DNA from: Rhodospirillales bacterium
Lineage (GTDB): Bacteria; Pseudomonadota; Alphaproteobacteria; Rhodospirillales; GLO-3
Direction: 5' to 3'
Length of the DNA stretch: 49,434 nt
Assembly: GCA_003354135.1 (NCBI GenBank)
Contig: PIVK01000023.1
Location: 1 to 49,434, forward strand
The notes beneath the pieces were generated by a model that ran no database searches, was not told where the DNA came from, and saw only the letters and a list, made by a program, of their open reading frames with translations. Positions 28,879 through 37,966 of the stretch are shown in pieces. Positions within the stretch are counted from its first letter, which is position 1. Each line of letters starts with the position of its first letter. The position numbers and the translations under genes were made by a program.

Positions 28879-28902
28879 TTAATCATACGATTAATCATAC
28901 GA
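28879..28902. repeat. Perfect tandem duplication of TTAATCATACGA
   Basis: Two adjacent identical 12-mers. They stand in the AT-rich part of the 234-bp space between convergent phaB and the aminotransferase gene, where neither gene needs an operator. Possibly a regulator site for something lost, or a replication slip. Confidence 0.6.
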
Positions 28903-28962
28903 TATTGGCGGGGTGGTGGATATTCGGGCTGTTCCCGGAGAATTCTCAGGGAAGCCACCGCA

Positions 28963-30396
<1,434 letters not shown>

Positions 30397-30445
30397 TCAT
30401 CTAGGTTGAAAACTTCGAGAAAGACCGAAGAAAGGCAGGTATTTC

Positions 30446-30901
30446 ATGAAACGTACCATCGTCGTGGCCATCCTTGGCACGTTTGCTTTGGGTGCCGCCC
30501 TGGTGGCCCGGCCCCCGGCTGTTTTGGCCGACGACATGGAGGCAACGGTCGAAAAACGTATTAAGTCCATGAAGAAAATGCGCCGCAGTCTTAAGAAGGT
30601 CAAAAAAATTGCCGCCGGCAAGGCGGATTGGGATGCGGACGTGATGAAGAGTCAGCCCCAGACCCTCGTGTCGGAATTGAAGGACATGCTCGCCATGTTC
30701 CCCGAGGGCAGCAACGTTGACCTGACGGACGCCAGGCCGGAAGTGTGGAGCGACCGGGCCGGGTTTGAGGCCGCGGGGAAGACCGCCATTGCGGCGGCTG
30801 AGAATCTTGCCAGCGTCGGCGACGCGGATGCCGCCAAGGGAGCCTACGACGACCTCCGCGCCGCTTGTGACGGCTGCCATGACAAATACTTGCAGGATTA
30901 G
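30446..30901 (+). CDS. Cytochrome c' (class II, haem at C-terminus)
   Basis: 151-residue periplasmic protein. The signal peptide ends PPAVLA-DDM. A four-helix-bundle-like helical body follows, with a single CDGCH haem motif 10 residues from the end, as in cytochrome c'/c556. Such proteins bind NO and are linked to nitrosative stress in denitrifiers and phototrophs. That fits the neighbouring nitrate-type sensor genes and nap remnants, though the link is inferred. AAGGCAGG precedes the ATG. Confidence 0.88.
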   Translation: MKRTIVVAILGTFALGAALVARPPAVLADDMEATVEKRIKSMKKMRRSLKKVKKIAAGKADWDADVMKSQPQTLVSELKDMLAMFPEGSNVDLTDARPEVWSDRAGFEAAGKTAIAAAENLASVGDADAAKGAYDDLRAACDGCHDKYLQD

Positions 30902-31011
30902 GCTGCATACGATCATTTCCGGGGCCAGGGCCGGCGGAAGCGTTGCAGAGCAGCACGAAATTGAGCACCTTGAGCCTCGGGGGGGCTGAACAAAAAGGAA
31001 CGTTCGAAGGT

Positions 31012-31662
31012 ATGCGTGTTCTTGTCGCCGACGACCATTCCATTGTCCGCAGTGGTCTCAAATACCTGCTCAGAGAGTTGGCGCCGCAGGTCGATGTGCT
31101 GGAAGCGACCACCTTCGATCAGGCGTGGGGCCTTATCGACAACGGCGGGACCTGGGACCTGCTGATCATGGATCTCCGTATGCCGGGCTATTCCGGGCTC
31201 GACAAACTTAAGGATCTGGTGGGAACCATGGCACCTGTGCCGGTGGTGGCGTTCTCAATGTTCGAGAGTCCCGATGAGATGCGGGCGGTGCTGGCGACGG
31301 GGGTTAGGGCCTTCATTCCCAAGTCCACCAGTAATAGTTTGATTGTCAATATCCTGCGTCTGGTTCTGGCAGGCGGGATCTATGTTCCCCCGGTCCTGGG
31401 CGGCATCGGCGAGGGGGGCGGCGAAGCACCGGCTGCGTTGATCCCGGCCTTGTCGGCCACCAGCATGCCGGCGCTCACACGGCGCCAGCAGGAGGTCTTG
31501 AGCCTGATGGCCGAGGGTCTGGCCAACCAGGAGATCAGTGACCGGATGGGGCTCAACCTGTCGACGGTCAAGACTCACGTTACGGGAATCTTCAAGGCGC
31601 TGGGTGTCGAAAACCGTACCCAGGCGGTGCTGGTCCTGAAGCAGGCCTGGTGCGGCGGCTGA
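31012..31662 (+). CDS. NarL/FixJ-family response regulator
   Basis: Receiver domain (about 1-120) with acidic pocket VADDHS, phospho-acceptor Asp in LLIMDLRMPG, the switch Ser in VVAFSMFES and Lys in FIPKST. A linker follows, then a LuxR-type helix-turn-helix at 'LTRRQQEVLSLMAEGLANQE', with the recognition helix around LNLSTVKTHVTGIFKALG. About 216 residues from the ATG at 31012; an upstream ATG at 30943 would add 23 residues. Its stop lies 6 bp from the stop of the convergent histidine kinase. The two are probably partners and could act on the palindrome at 33271-33292. Confidence 0.9.
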   Translation: MRVLVADDHSIVRSGLKYLLRELAPQVDVLEATTFDQAWGLIDNGGTWDLLIMDLRMPGYSGLDKLKDLVGTMAPVPVVAFSMFESPDEMRAVLATGVRAFIPKSTSNSLIVNILRLVLAGGIYVPPVLGGIGEGGGEAPAALIPALSATSMPALTRRQQEVLSLMAEGLANQEISDRMGLNLSTVKTHVTGIFKALGVENRTQAVLVLKQAWCGG

Positions 31663-31668
31663 TGGAGT

Positions 31669-33129
31669 CTACCCTGCGTCTTCCAGGGGAACGGTAACCG
31701 AAAAAATCGACCCCTTGCTTGTCACCGATTTGACGTCGAGGGAATGACCGAGCAGTCGTGCCAGCCGGTCGCTGATGGCCAGACCCAGTCCGATGCCCTC
31801 GCTGCGGTCGCGGTTGGGGTCGTCGAGTTGCGAGAATTCCTCGAAGATGTGTCGCCGCTCCGCCTCGGGGATGCCGGCACCGGTGTCATGGACCTCGATC
31901 CTTATCTGTCCGCCGCGCCGCCGGCAGCCCAGCAATATTCCGCCCCTGGCTGTATAACGGATGGCGTTGGATAGGAAATTGCGCAGGATACGCTCCAGCA
32001 GCGCAGGGTCGGTCTGCACCGTGGCGTCCGCCGGGACCACGCGCAGCGTCAGACCGTGGTGCATGGCCTGAGGCCAAAACTCGTTACCTATCTGGCCAAT
32101 GAAGGCAGCCAGCGCCACCGGCCGTGGTTTGGGTTCGATGACTCCGGCCTCCAGCTTCGAGATTTCGAGAAGTGACCGGAGCAGGGTCCGCATGGAACAC
32201 TGGGCGGCCCTCAGGTCGTGCATGATGGCGTGCCCGCGGTCGCTCTCGATCATCCGGTCGAGCATGCCGGTGAACATGTGGATGGCCTCCAACGGCTGCA
32301 AGAGGTCATGACCGGCGGCGGCCAGGAACCGGCTTTTGGCCGAGGTGGCCTTTTCCGCCGCGTCCTTGGCTTCGCGCAGTTCCAGTGTCCGCTGGTGCAC
32401 CTGTTCCTCGAGGCTATCGCGGGCCTGACGCAGTTCGTTCGAGATTTGGGCGATGTGGGCGATCTGTGTGTCGGCCTGTTTCACCATGGGTCGGAAAATC
32501 AGCAGGATCTCCAGCATCAGAGTGAGCAGGGTTAGCCCGAGCACCGTCGCCTCCAGGCGATGCAGTCGGGTGACCGCACGTTCTCCCTCGATCTGGTGCT
32601 GCCACACCATCAGGTCCAGGGCCTCCAGCAAGGGGCCCGGAGCCGTGGTAAGGATGTACTTAACCTCTGGCGTCTCTGCCGTCAGGTCGCCGAACTTGAG
32701 TTTGGCGACGGCGCGCAGCGCCTTGATGTAGGCCCTCATCCGAGTGTCCAGAGGCTCGATTCCGTCGAAGTACATACGCCGTATCGTGTCGCTCATTTCC
32801 GCCGGAAGCCCCGGGGCTTCGCTGCTCGTGGTCAGGCCTTCGTGCGACAGTTCTAAGAGGTTTGTCGCTTGGAGGAGCTTATGTGCGTAAAGCTGGTGTT
32901 CCGTCCGGGTCAGCGTATGCAGCATACGCTTTACGAACAAGGCCGTACGCTGGGAAAGCATGCGCTGACGCCCCGAGATATTGACCACGGCGCCGGTGCT
33001 CTCCTGCTGGGCGATGACGAGTTCGAACGCCGCGAAGGCGGAACACGCCAGAAGGGCGATCACCGTCAACGCCAACACGTAGCGCTTGGTCATCCAGCCG
33101 GTGGCGGAGTCCGCCCGTTCCTCGATCAT
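31669..33129 (-). CDS. NarX/PilJ-like membrane sensor histidine kinase
   Basis: 486 residues from the ATG at 33129 (GGGGAGG upstream). TM1 at about 15-35, then a periplasmic PilJ/NarX-type domain starting with NISGRQRMLSQRTALF, which resembles the nitrate/nitrite-binding P-box helix of NarX/NarQ. TM2 (TVLGLTLLTLMLEILLIF) and a coiled coil follow. The H-box is AAGHDLLQPLEAI. ATPase boxes: N (RNFLSNAIRYT), G1 (HDTGAGIP), F (FEEFSQLD), G2 (GIGLGLAI). The ligand is not proved, but the adjacency to nap sequences favours nitrogen oxyanions. Confidence 0.88.
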   Translation of the reverse strand: MIEERADSATGWMTKRYVLALTVIALLACSAFAAFELVIAQQESTGAVVNISGRQRMLSQRTALFVKRMLHTLTRTEHQLYAHKLLQATNLLELSHEGLTTSSEAPGLPAEMSDTIRRMYFDGIEPLDTRMRAYIKALRAVAKLKFGDLTAETPEVKYILTTAPGPLLEALDLMVWQHQIEGERAVTRLHRLEATVLGLTLLTLMLEILLIFRPMVKQADTQIAHIAQISNELRQARDSLEEQVHQRTLELREAKDAAEKATSAKSRFLAAAGHDLLQPLEAIHMFTGMLDRMIESDRGHAIMHDLRAAQCSMRTLLRSLLEISKLEAGVIEPKPRPVALAAFIGQIGNEFWPQAMHHGLTLRVVPADATVQTDPALLERILRNFLSNAIRYTARGGILLGCRRRGGQIRIEVHDTGAGIPEAERRHIFEEFSQLDDPNRDRSEGIGLGLAISDRLARLLGHSLDVKSVTSKGSIFSVTVPLEDAG

Positions 33130-33190
33130 GGCGCTGTCCTCCCCGTGTTCCCCCGAACGTAATATCTTAGCATCGTCCAAAGGGTCCCAT

Positions 33191-33223
33191 TTTTCCAGAC
33201 GCCGCCCGGAAAGTTCTGGAAAA
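33191..33223. promoter_or_regulatory. Inverted repeat upstream of the histidine kinase gene
   Basis: TTTTCCAGA (33191-33199) and TCTGGAAAA (33215-33223) are perfect 9-bp inverted arms, 15 nt apart, about 60-95 bp before the kinase start. They could be an operator or a leader hairpin. Arm spacing centre-to-centre is about 24 bp. Confidence 0.45.
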
Positions 33224-33270
33224 TGGCACTTTAGTACTAGAGTAAATCCGGAAGGACCCTTGGCGAGGGC

Positions 33271-33292
33271 GCACTATCCCATGGGATAGTGC
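33271..33292. promoter_or_regulatory. Perfect 22-bp palindrome, candidate response-regulator operator
   Basis: The whole 22 bp reads the same on both strands; the core is CTATCCCATGGGATAG. It is centred about 73 bp before the predicted start of transcription of the nap-like genes and lies in the divergent space with the sensor kinase gene. LuxR-type regulators bind palindromes of this length, so the neighbouring NarL/FixJ protein is the natural candidate. Confidence 0.6.
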
Positions 33293-33319
33293 AAAAACCA
33301 ATACTTTGGTGCATTTGCG

Positions 33320-33348
33320 TTGACCCGCATGAATGGCGGGGCTACCCT
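33320..33348 (+). promoter_or_regulatory. Predicted promoter of the napF-napD remnant operon
   Basis: TTGACC and TACCCT are separated by 17 bp, downstream of the 22-bp palindrome and about 118 bp before the napF-like start. Confidence 0.5.
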
Positions 33349-33465
33349 CTCTGGCTTAAGCGCAAGTTTCCTTCGTGATTTTGCCCTGGGTAGGGCGGTG
33401 TAGGGGCGCTTCTGGGAGATTCCTAAGCCGGAAAAACGGCAGGATCCGCAGGTGGGGAAGAGGGC

Positions 33466-33880
33466 ATATGCCCGAGGCAGTCAGTCGCAAAGCGCGGTTG
33501 CGTGGGACGTTCCGGCTCGATGGCCGGTCGGTTTTCCACCCGCCCTGGGCTTTGCTCGGGGAACGGTTCTCCGAACTCTGCGATGCTTCCGGCAAATGCC
33601 GCGAGACCTGTCCGGAAGGCATCCTCGTTGCCGGCGCCGACGGAGTGGGCTTCGGAAACGGCGAGTGCATCTTCCGTGAAGATTGTGTCAAGGCGTGCCC
33701 GACGGGCGCGCTTTTTCTTTATGGGGACGACCGCACGGAACGGCGTGCACCCCGCGAGCTGGCCGTGGGTGGGGGGCGCTGCCCTTTATCGACGCAGCAT
33801 CTTGTACCGGGCGTGGAGCCTGTTATGGGCCGTGCCCGACGAAGTCGATCAACATCCGGCGATCGACGGTAGGTCTGTGA
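33466..33880 (+). pseudogene. napF: Frameshifted NapF-like ferredoxin
   Basis: The first ~100 codons give a NapF-like ferredoxin: HPPWALLGERFSELC, CPEGILVAG, then CVKACPTGAL. At the G6 run 33771-33776 the frame is lost. One extra G would continue into ALPFIDAASCTGRGACYGP and CPTKSINI, ending at 33880 (138 residues). The second Cys of each cluster motif is replaced: CDASGKC (Ser), CIFREDC (Arg), CTGRGAC (Arg). One of the four motifs expected for NapF is absent. It is therefore decayed, or altered to bind [3Fe-4S]-type clusters. NapF normally assists maturation of the nitrate reductase NapA. Confidence 0.75.
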
Positions 33881-33894
33881 AGGAGGGGAACAAG

Positions 33895-34191
33895 ATGAGC
33901 ATTTCCAGTCTGGTGCTGATGGCCCGGCCCGAGGACGTGGACGCAGTTCGCGAACGGGTTCTCGAGATTGAAGGGGTCGAGGTGCACGCGACATCGGAAG
34001 AAGGGCGGATCGTCGTAACCGTCGACCACCCCGAACCCCGAAAGGCCTCGGAGGTCTTGATGCTGCTCTCAGATACCGAGGGCGTCATCAAGGCGGCCCT
34101 GGTCTACAACTACCTCGAAGACGAAGATCCTGGTGAGCAGGTTTCAGAGACTTCTGGAAAGAAGGAGGCGCATGACGTTATCCAGGCGTGA
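33895..34191 (+). CDS. napD: NapD-type Tat-leader chaperone
   Basis: 98 residues with the NapD ferredoxin-like fold: MSISSLVLMARPEDVDAVRE, 'VEVHATSEEGRIVVTVD', TEGVIKAALVYNYLEDE. NapD binds the twin-arginine leader of NapA and delays export until cofactor is loaded. AAGGAGGGG precedes the ATG. Reading frame and motifs look intact, while the client NapA is missing from this locus. Its 3' end overlaps the start of the Tat-leader-like gene by 20 nt, the usual napD-napA arrangement. Confidence 0.88.
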   Translation: MSISSLVLMARPEDVDAVRERVLEIEGVEVHATSEEGRIVVTVDHPEPRKASEVLMLLSDTEGVIKAALVYNYLEDEDPGEQVSETSGKKEAHDVIQA

Positions 34192-34372
34192 TTTCATCAA
34201 GCCGAATGCTGCGATCAAGGGCGCGAAGGCTGCCACCGACGTCATCGAATGGATTCACGACAACGCAAGCAACGATAACGATAACGATGACGATAACGAC
34301 AACCCAGGAGACCAAGATCATGAGCGTTATCTACCTCGACCAACTGGCGTGGGGCCAGAACGGGCACAGTGA
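34172..34372 (+). CDS. Short peptide beginning with a NapA-type Tat leader (napA 5' remnant)
   Basis: Begins MTLSRRDFIKPNAA, matching the start of NapA leaders (SRRxFxK twin-arginine motif), with GGAGG before the ATG. The hydrophobic core expected next is replaced by IKGAKAATDVIEWIHDN, and then an Asn/Asp stretch encoded by a hexanucleotide repeat. It stops after 66 codons, out of frame with the next gene. Most likely a napA 5' end joined to unrelated DNA. Whether NapD still binds it is an open question. Confidence 0.65.
   Translation: MTLSRRDFIKPNAAIKGAKAATDVIEWIHDNASNDNDNDDDNDNPGDQDHERYLPRPTGVGPERAQ
34271..34300 (+). repeat. AACGAT hexanucleotide repeat
   Basis: Three perfect AACGAT units followed by two one-change variants. 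It encodes alternating Asn-Asp in the leader-remnant gene. Unit length keeps the frame, so slippage would only lengthen the acidic run. Confidence 0.7.
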
Positions 34373-34688
34373 AAATGCCGACCGCCCCGCCGCCGCCATC
34401 TCGAATGCGTTACGCTACTTGATGAAGGACGCGGAGATGATTGGCGAGGACTACCTCGTCTACCTGATGGGCTTGGCTGCATTCGAGGCCGACGGCTCGG
34501 CCCATCACCGGGCCCCGGCGGAGGAAGTGCTTCCGGTGGGGGAAGTGCTTGACGGCAGCCAGGTCCTATGGGGCATCCGCGATTGCCTCGACAAGCTCCA
34601 GGCCGAAGCCGAACAGGCCGGTGAGGAGGTCATGTCGGGCCTGATCAGCCTGGCTCGCGAGGTCGCCGGGCGCAGAATTGGCGCGTGA
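34320..34688 (+). CDS. Unknown 122-residue protein within the nap remnant
   Basis: Not recognised. The protein begins MSVIYLDQLAWGQNGHSENA and is acidic and largely helical (AISNALRYLMKDAEMIGEDY, LDKLQAEAEQAGEEV). It lacks a signal peptide, TM segment or Cys. AGGAG is suitably placed before the ATG, and codon use is like its neighbours, so it is probably expressed. It overlaps the Tat-leader remnant by 53 nt and precedes the napA internal fragment, so it occupies the place where napA used to be. An insertion captured during the deletion is one explanation. Confidence 0.65.
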   Translation: MSVIYLDQLAWGQNGHSENADRPAAAISNALRYLMKDAEMIGEDYLVYLMGLAAFEADGSAHHRAPAEEVLPVGEVLDGSQVLWGIRDCLDKLQAEAEQAGEEVMSGLISLAREVAGRRIGA

Positions 34689-34829
34689 ATTCGCTCTATC
34701 ATATTGATGTTAGAGGACCATTGACGGAATAACGCCACCCGCCTCAGATTATGACTCTCGGGAGGGTTTTCAGGCCAGATGTAGTGTGATCCACTGTCAA
34801 CCGGCGCCATAAAAGGGAAATATGTTGGT

Positions 34830-34964
34830 TGCGGTACGCCTGAGTTTGCGGAACTGGGTTCGCAACGGTCATGTTTAAGGGCGATTGGTATAAACTGCAT
34901 CAAGGGCTATTTCCTGCCTAAAATCATGTACGGCACGGACCGTCTGACCAAGCCGGTGCTGCGC
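34830..34964 (+). pseudogene. napA: Degenerate internal fragment of napA
   Basis: In one frame 34890-34964 reads [14 protein letters not shown] followed by [11 protein letters not shown], nearly identical to the conserved block after the Fe-S cysteines of NapA (residues about 75-100 of the precursor). The preceding stretch keeps CGT (34830-34838) and a frame-shifted VRNGH resembling the GVRDGR part. It has internal stops and no start. The remaining ~2.2 kb of the catalytic molybdopterin subunit is absent. Confidence 0.8.
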
Positions 34965-35022
34965 GGTACGGGCTGGATTCTCACGTCAAGTGCAGCACCT
35001 GATGTTTTCAAGGAATGCTCCG

Positions 35023-35133
35023 GTGGGGGCTTCGCCATATCGGCGGGCCAGCCGGCACTTCTGCAATCAGTGTCATGCCCCGATGACCGAGGCCAAGCCG
35101 CGGGTTGTCAACGTCTTCCAGGGCGCCAAGTAA
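35023..35133 (+). pseudogene. napB: 3' fragment of napB (dihaem cytochrome subunit)
   Basis: Reading to the TAA at 35131 gives [20 protein letters not shown], then [10 protein letters not shown]. This matches the C-terminal end of NapB, including the second CxxCH haem site (35062-35076). No upstream NapB sequence (signal peptide, first haem site) is present. A terminator follows 72 bp later, as expected at the end of the ancestral operon. Confidence 0.8.
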
Positions 35134-35204
35134 CGTTACGGAGGTTCCTTCCCGCAGGCGTTGTTCCGTGGATCAAGGAAAATAACTGGCCCCCCATGCC
35201 TTTG

Positions 35205-35238
35205 GGCGTGCCTCGAAACAAGAGGTGCGCCTTTTTTT
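35205..35238 (+). terminator. Rho-independent terminator after the nap remnant
   Basis: A 10-bp stem with two G-U pairs (GGCGTGCCTC/GAGGTGCGCC), loop GAAACAA, followed by seven Ts. It ends the ancestral nap transcript. Confidence 0.8.
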
Positions 35239-35298
35239 ATCCGGCAGGCCAGGATGTCCCGGAGAATGCCGACCCGTTGCGGAGTGCGGGAACAAAAA

Positions 35299-35337
35299 AA
35301 GCGGGAGAGGGCTGAATGGGGGGTGCCTCTCCCGCTT
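35299..35337. terminator. Second strong hairpin, oriented chiefly for minus-strand transcription
   Basis: A perfect 12-bp stem AAGCGGGAGAGG/CCTCTCCCGCTT with a 15-nt loop. Seven As precede it (a T7 tail for a leftward transcript) and TTTTG follows on the plus strand. No minus-strand gene ends here, which suggests a lost neighbour. Confidence 0.65.
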
Positions 35338-35673
35338 CGGTTTTGTCACGTCCGGCCGTAGGAGTTCCACCGGGACGCTTCATTTTCCGGATGCACCGGG
35401 TTTTGGACGTCGATCCAGTATGGGGGGGGAGGTATCGACGGGCCCAAAGTGCATCCAGTGTCCTTATGTATATATACCCGACTGAATATGTCAACTATGA
35501 AAAGTGCGGAATCTTTCGAAAAAAAGATTATTTCAAAAAATAACGCAAACCCAATGCTGTTGCAGGTGTTTTAACATAAGTTAAATACCAAAATATTTTT
35601 GTAATACCCATGTGTGAGAATCGCTTTCTCCCGCATCTGGCCTAGTGCGGTGTGGCGGTCTATATAGGAGGTT
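35338..35673. other. AT-rich intergenic region before uvrB
   Basis: No gene is supported. Bases 35500-35620 are markedly AT-rich against the local background. A GAGAA/TTCTC stem lies at 35617-35632. ATAGGAGGTT gives uvrB an excellent ribosome binding site. I did not find the alphaproteobacterial SOS box (GTTC-N7-GTTC). Confidence 0.5.
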
Positions 35674-37782
35674 ATGACCGAGACGCTGTTTACGCCGGAG
35701 AAGCGCCCCCCGGCCTCTGCTCCGGCCGACTTTCGGCTTGAAAGCACGTTCGCGCCCGCCGGCGACCAACCGGGGGCCATCGCCGATTTGACGGCGGGCC
35801 TCATGGCCGGAGAGCGCGACCAAGTGCTGCTGGGCGTCACCGGGTCGGGCAAGACCTTTACCATTGCACACGTCATTGCGGCGCTTGGCCGTTCGGTCCT
35901 GGTGCTGGCTCCCAACAAGACGCTGGCGGCCCAACTCTACGGCGAGATGAAGGCCTTTTTCCCGAACAACGCGGTTGAATATTTCGTTTCCTACTATGAC
36001 TACTACCAGCCCGAGGCCTACGTGCCGCGCACCGACACCTACATCGAAAAGGATGCGTCCATCAACGAGCAGATCGACCGCATGCGCCATGCCGCCACCC
36101 GGGCGCTGCTGGAACGCAACGATGTGATCATTGTGGCTTCCGTCAGCTGCATCTACGGCATCGGATCGGTCGAGACCTACACCCAAATGGTGGTCAAGAT
36201 CGAGGCGGGCCAACGGGTCGAGCGGACGGATTTTCTGAAAAGCTTGGTCGATCTGCAGTACCGGCGTAACGACGTGGCCTTTGGGCGGGGCACCTTTCGC
36301 GTGCGCGGTGACGTGGTGGAAATCTTTCCGTCCCACCAGGAAGACCGTGCCTGGCGCGTCTCGCTCTTCGGCGACGAGATCGACGGCATCTGGGAGATCG
36401 ACCCTTTGACCGGTGAGAAGGTGGGGAGCCTGCCCGAAATCGTCATCTATCCCAACAGCCACTACGTCACCCCACGGCCAACGCTGCTCCAAGCCATCCC
36501 CAAGATCAAGGCGGAATTGAAGGAACAGGTTGAGCGCTTCACTGCCGAGGGCAAGTTCCTGGAGGCTCAGCGACTCCAGGAACGCACAACCTTCGATCTG
36601 GAGATGCTGGAGACCACTAATTTCTGCTCCGGTATCGAGAACTATTCCCGCCACCTCACCGGCCGCGCCGTCGGCGAACCGCCGCCGACACTCTTTGAGT
36701 ACCTGCCGGAGAACGCGCTCCTGATAGTCGACGAAAGCCACGTTACCGTGCCGCAGCTAGGCGGTATGTACCGGGGTGATTATAACCGCAAGACCACGTT
36801 GACCGAGTTTGGGTTCCGCCTGCCCTGTTGCATCGACAACCGGCCCCTCAAGTTCGAGGAGTGGGAGGTCATGCGGCCGCAGACGGTCTATGTCTCCGCC
36901 ACACCCGGCGGGTGGGAGCTGGAGCGCACCGGTGGCGTGTTCGTCGAACAGGTGGTGCGTCCGACGGGCCTCATCGATCCCGAATGCCAGGTGCGACCCG
37001 TCGAAACCCAGGTTGACGATCTCCTGGCCGAGGTTCGCGCCGTGGCGGCGAAGGGATATCGAACGTTGGTTACCACCCTCACCAAGCGCATGGCTGAGGA
37101 TCTGACGGAATATCTGCACGAACAGGGGGTGCGCGTGCGCTACATGCACTCCGACATTGAGACCCTGGAGAGGATCGAGATCATCCGGGATCTGAGACTC
37201 GGCGCCTTCGACGTGCTGGTCGGCATCAACCTTTTGCGCGAGGGGCTCGACATCCCCGAATGTGCCCTGGTCTGTATCCTGGACGCGGACAAGGAAGGCT
37301 TCCTCCGTTCAAAAACCTCGTTGGTACAGACCATCGGCCGTGCGGCGCGGAACCTCTCCGGGCGGGTCATCCTCTATGCCGACCGTATGACGAATTCTCT
37401 GGACTACGCCATCAGCGAGACAAACCGCCGCCGTGCCAGACAGAAGGCCTACAACGCCGAACACGGGATCACGCCCGAAAGTGTAAAGAAGGGCATCGCC
37501 GACGTTCTGGGAAGCGTCTACGAACATGATTATGTCACGGTGGATACCGGCGTTTCGGGCGAGGTGCATTTGGCGGGCAAAGACCTCGGGACCCACATCG
37601 CGGACATGGAGGAACGCATGCGTGCCGCGGCGGCCGATCTGGAGTTCGAGGAGGCGGCACGGCTCCGCGACGAGATCCGCCGCTTGGAGGCCGCCGATCT
37701 GGGCCTTGCCAAGCCGGGGATAGCCCCCAACGCCTCCGTCGGGCGGGGTCCGAAAAAGAAAAAGGGCAAACGGCGGCGATGA
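35674..37782 (+). CDS. uvrB: Excinuclease ABC subunit B
   Basis: DNA-damage recognition helicase-like subunit of nucleotide excision repair. Walker [11 protein letters not shown], the beta-hairpin region '[20 protein letters not shown]', DEAD-like box VDESHVT, helicase motif [11 protein letters not shown], and the C-terminal UVR motif [19 protein letters not shown] that contacts UvrC. Lys-rich end (KKKKGKRRR). 702 residues, complete. Single gene with a strong ribosome binding site. Confidence 0.97.
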   Translation: MTETLFTPEKRPPASAPADFRLESTFAPAGDQPGAIADLTAGLMAGERDQVLLGVTGSGKTFTIAHVIAALGRSVLVLAPNKTLAAQLYGEMKAFFPNNAVEYFVSYYDYYQPEAYVPRTDTYIEKDASINEQIDRMRHAATRALLERNDVIIVASVSCIYGIGSVETYTQMVVKIEAGQRVERTDFLKSLVDLQYRRNDVAFGRGTFRVRGDVVEIFPSHQEDRAWRVSLFGDEIDGIWEIDPLTGEKVGSLPEIVIYPNSHYVTPRPTLLQAIPKIKAELKEQVERFTAEGKFLEAQRLQERTTFDLEMLETTNFCSGIENYSRHLTGRAVGEPPPTLFEYLPENALLIVDESHVTVPQLGGMYRGDYNRKTTLTEFGFRLPCCIDNRPLKFEEWEVMRPQTVYVSATPGGWELERTGGVFVEQVVRPTGLIDPECQVRPVETQVDDLLAEVRAVAAKGYRTLVTTLTKRMAEDLTEYLHEQGVRVRYMHSDIETLERIEIIRDLRLGAFDVLVGINLLREGLDIPECALVCILDADKEGFLRSKTSLVQTIGRAARNLSGRVILYADRMTNSLDYAISETNRRRARQKAYNAEHGITPESVKKGIADVLGSVYEHDYVTVDTGVSGEVHLAGKDLGTHIADMEERMRAAAADLEFEEAARLRDEIRRLEAADLGLAKPGIAPNASVGRGPKKKKGKRRR

Positions 37783-37829
37783 GCCCTCAGACCTCCGCAT
37801 TTCCCGAGTGAGGGCCGAAGCCCCTTTTC

Positions 37830-37935
37830 TTCACCGTTCCGGGCCTTGGACTTGAGCGAGCGCCACAGCCGCTCGATGAAGGTGTTGTCCACGCCCCGGA
37901 CACGGCCATCCATGGAGATTTTTATGTCAGCCTCA
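37830..37935 (-). pseudogene. Transposase fragment (IS3-type integrase core)
   Basis: The minus strand reads ISMDGRVRGVDNTFIERLWR followed by SLKSKA, the 'SMDGRG..DNxFxERLWRSLKxE' signature near the end of rve-type transposases of IS3-like elements. Only about 30 codons remain, without inverted repeats that I can identify. It directly follows uvrB. Confidence 0.7.
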
Positions 37936-37966
37936 CACAGGCAGAGCAGGTGCCGCCGCGTAACGA

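Noticed and set aside
34926-35315. 129-codon plus-strand frame over the nap remnant
   Set aside because: It begins inside the napA fragment (MYGTDRLTK) and runs across the napB fragment in the wrong frame, so it is a chance frame in pseudogene sequence.
35338-35673. SOS/LexA box before uvrB
   Set aside because: No GTTC-N7-GTTC pattern could be found in the region.
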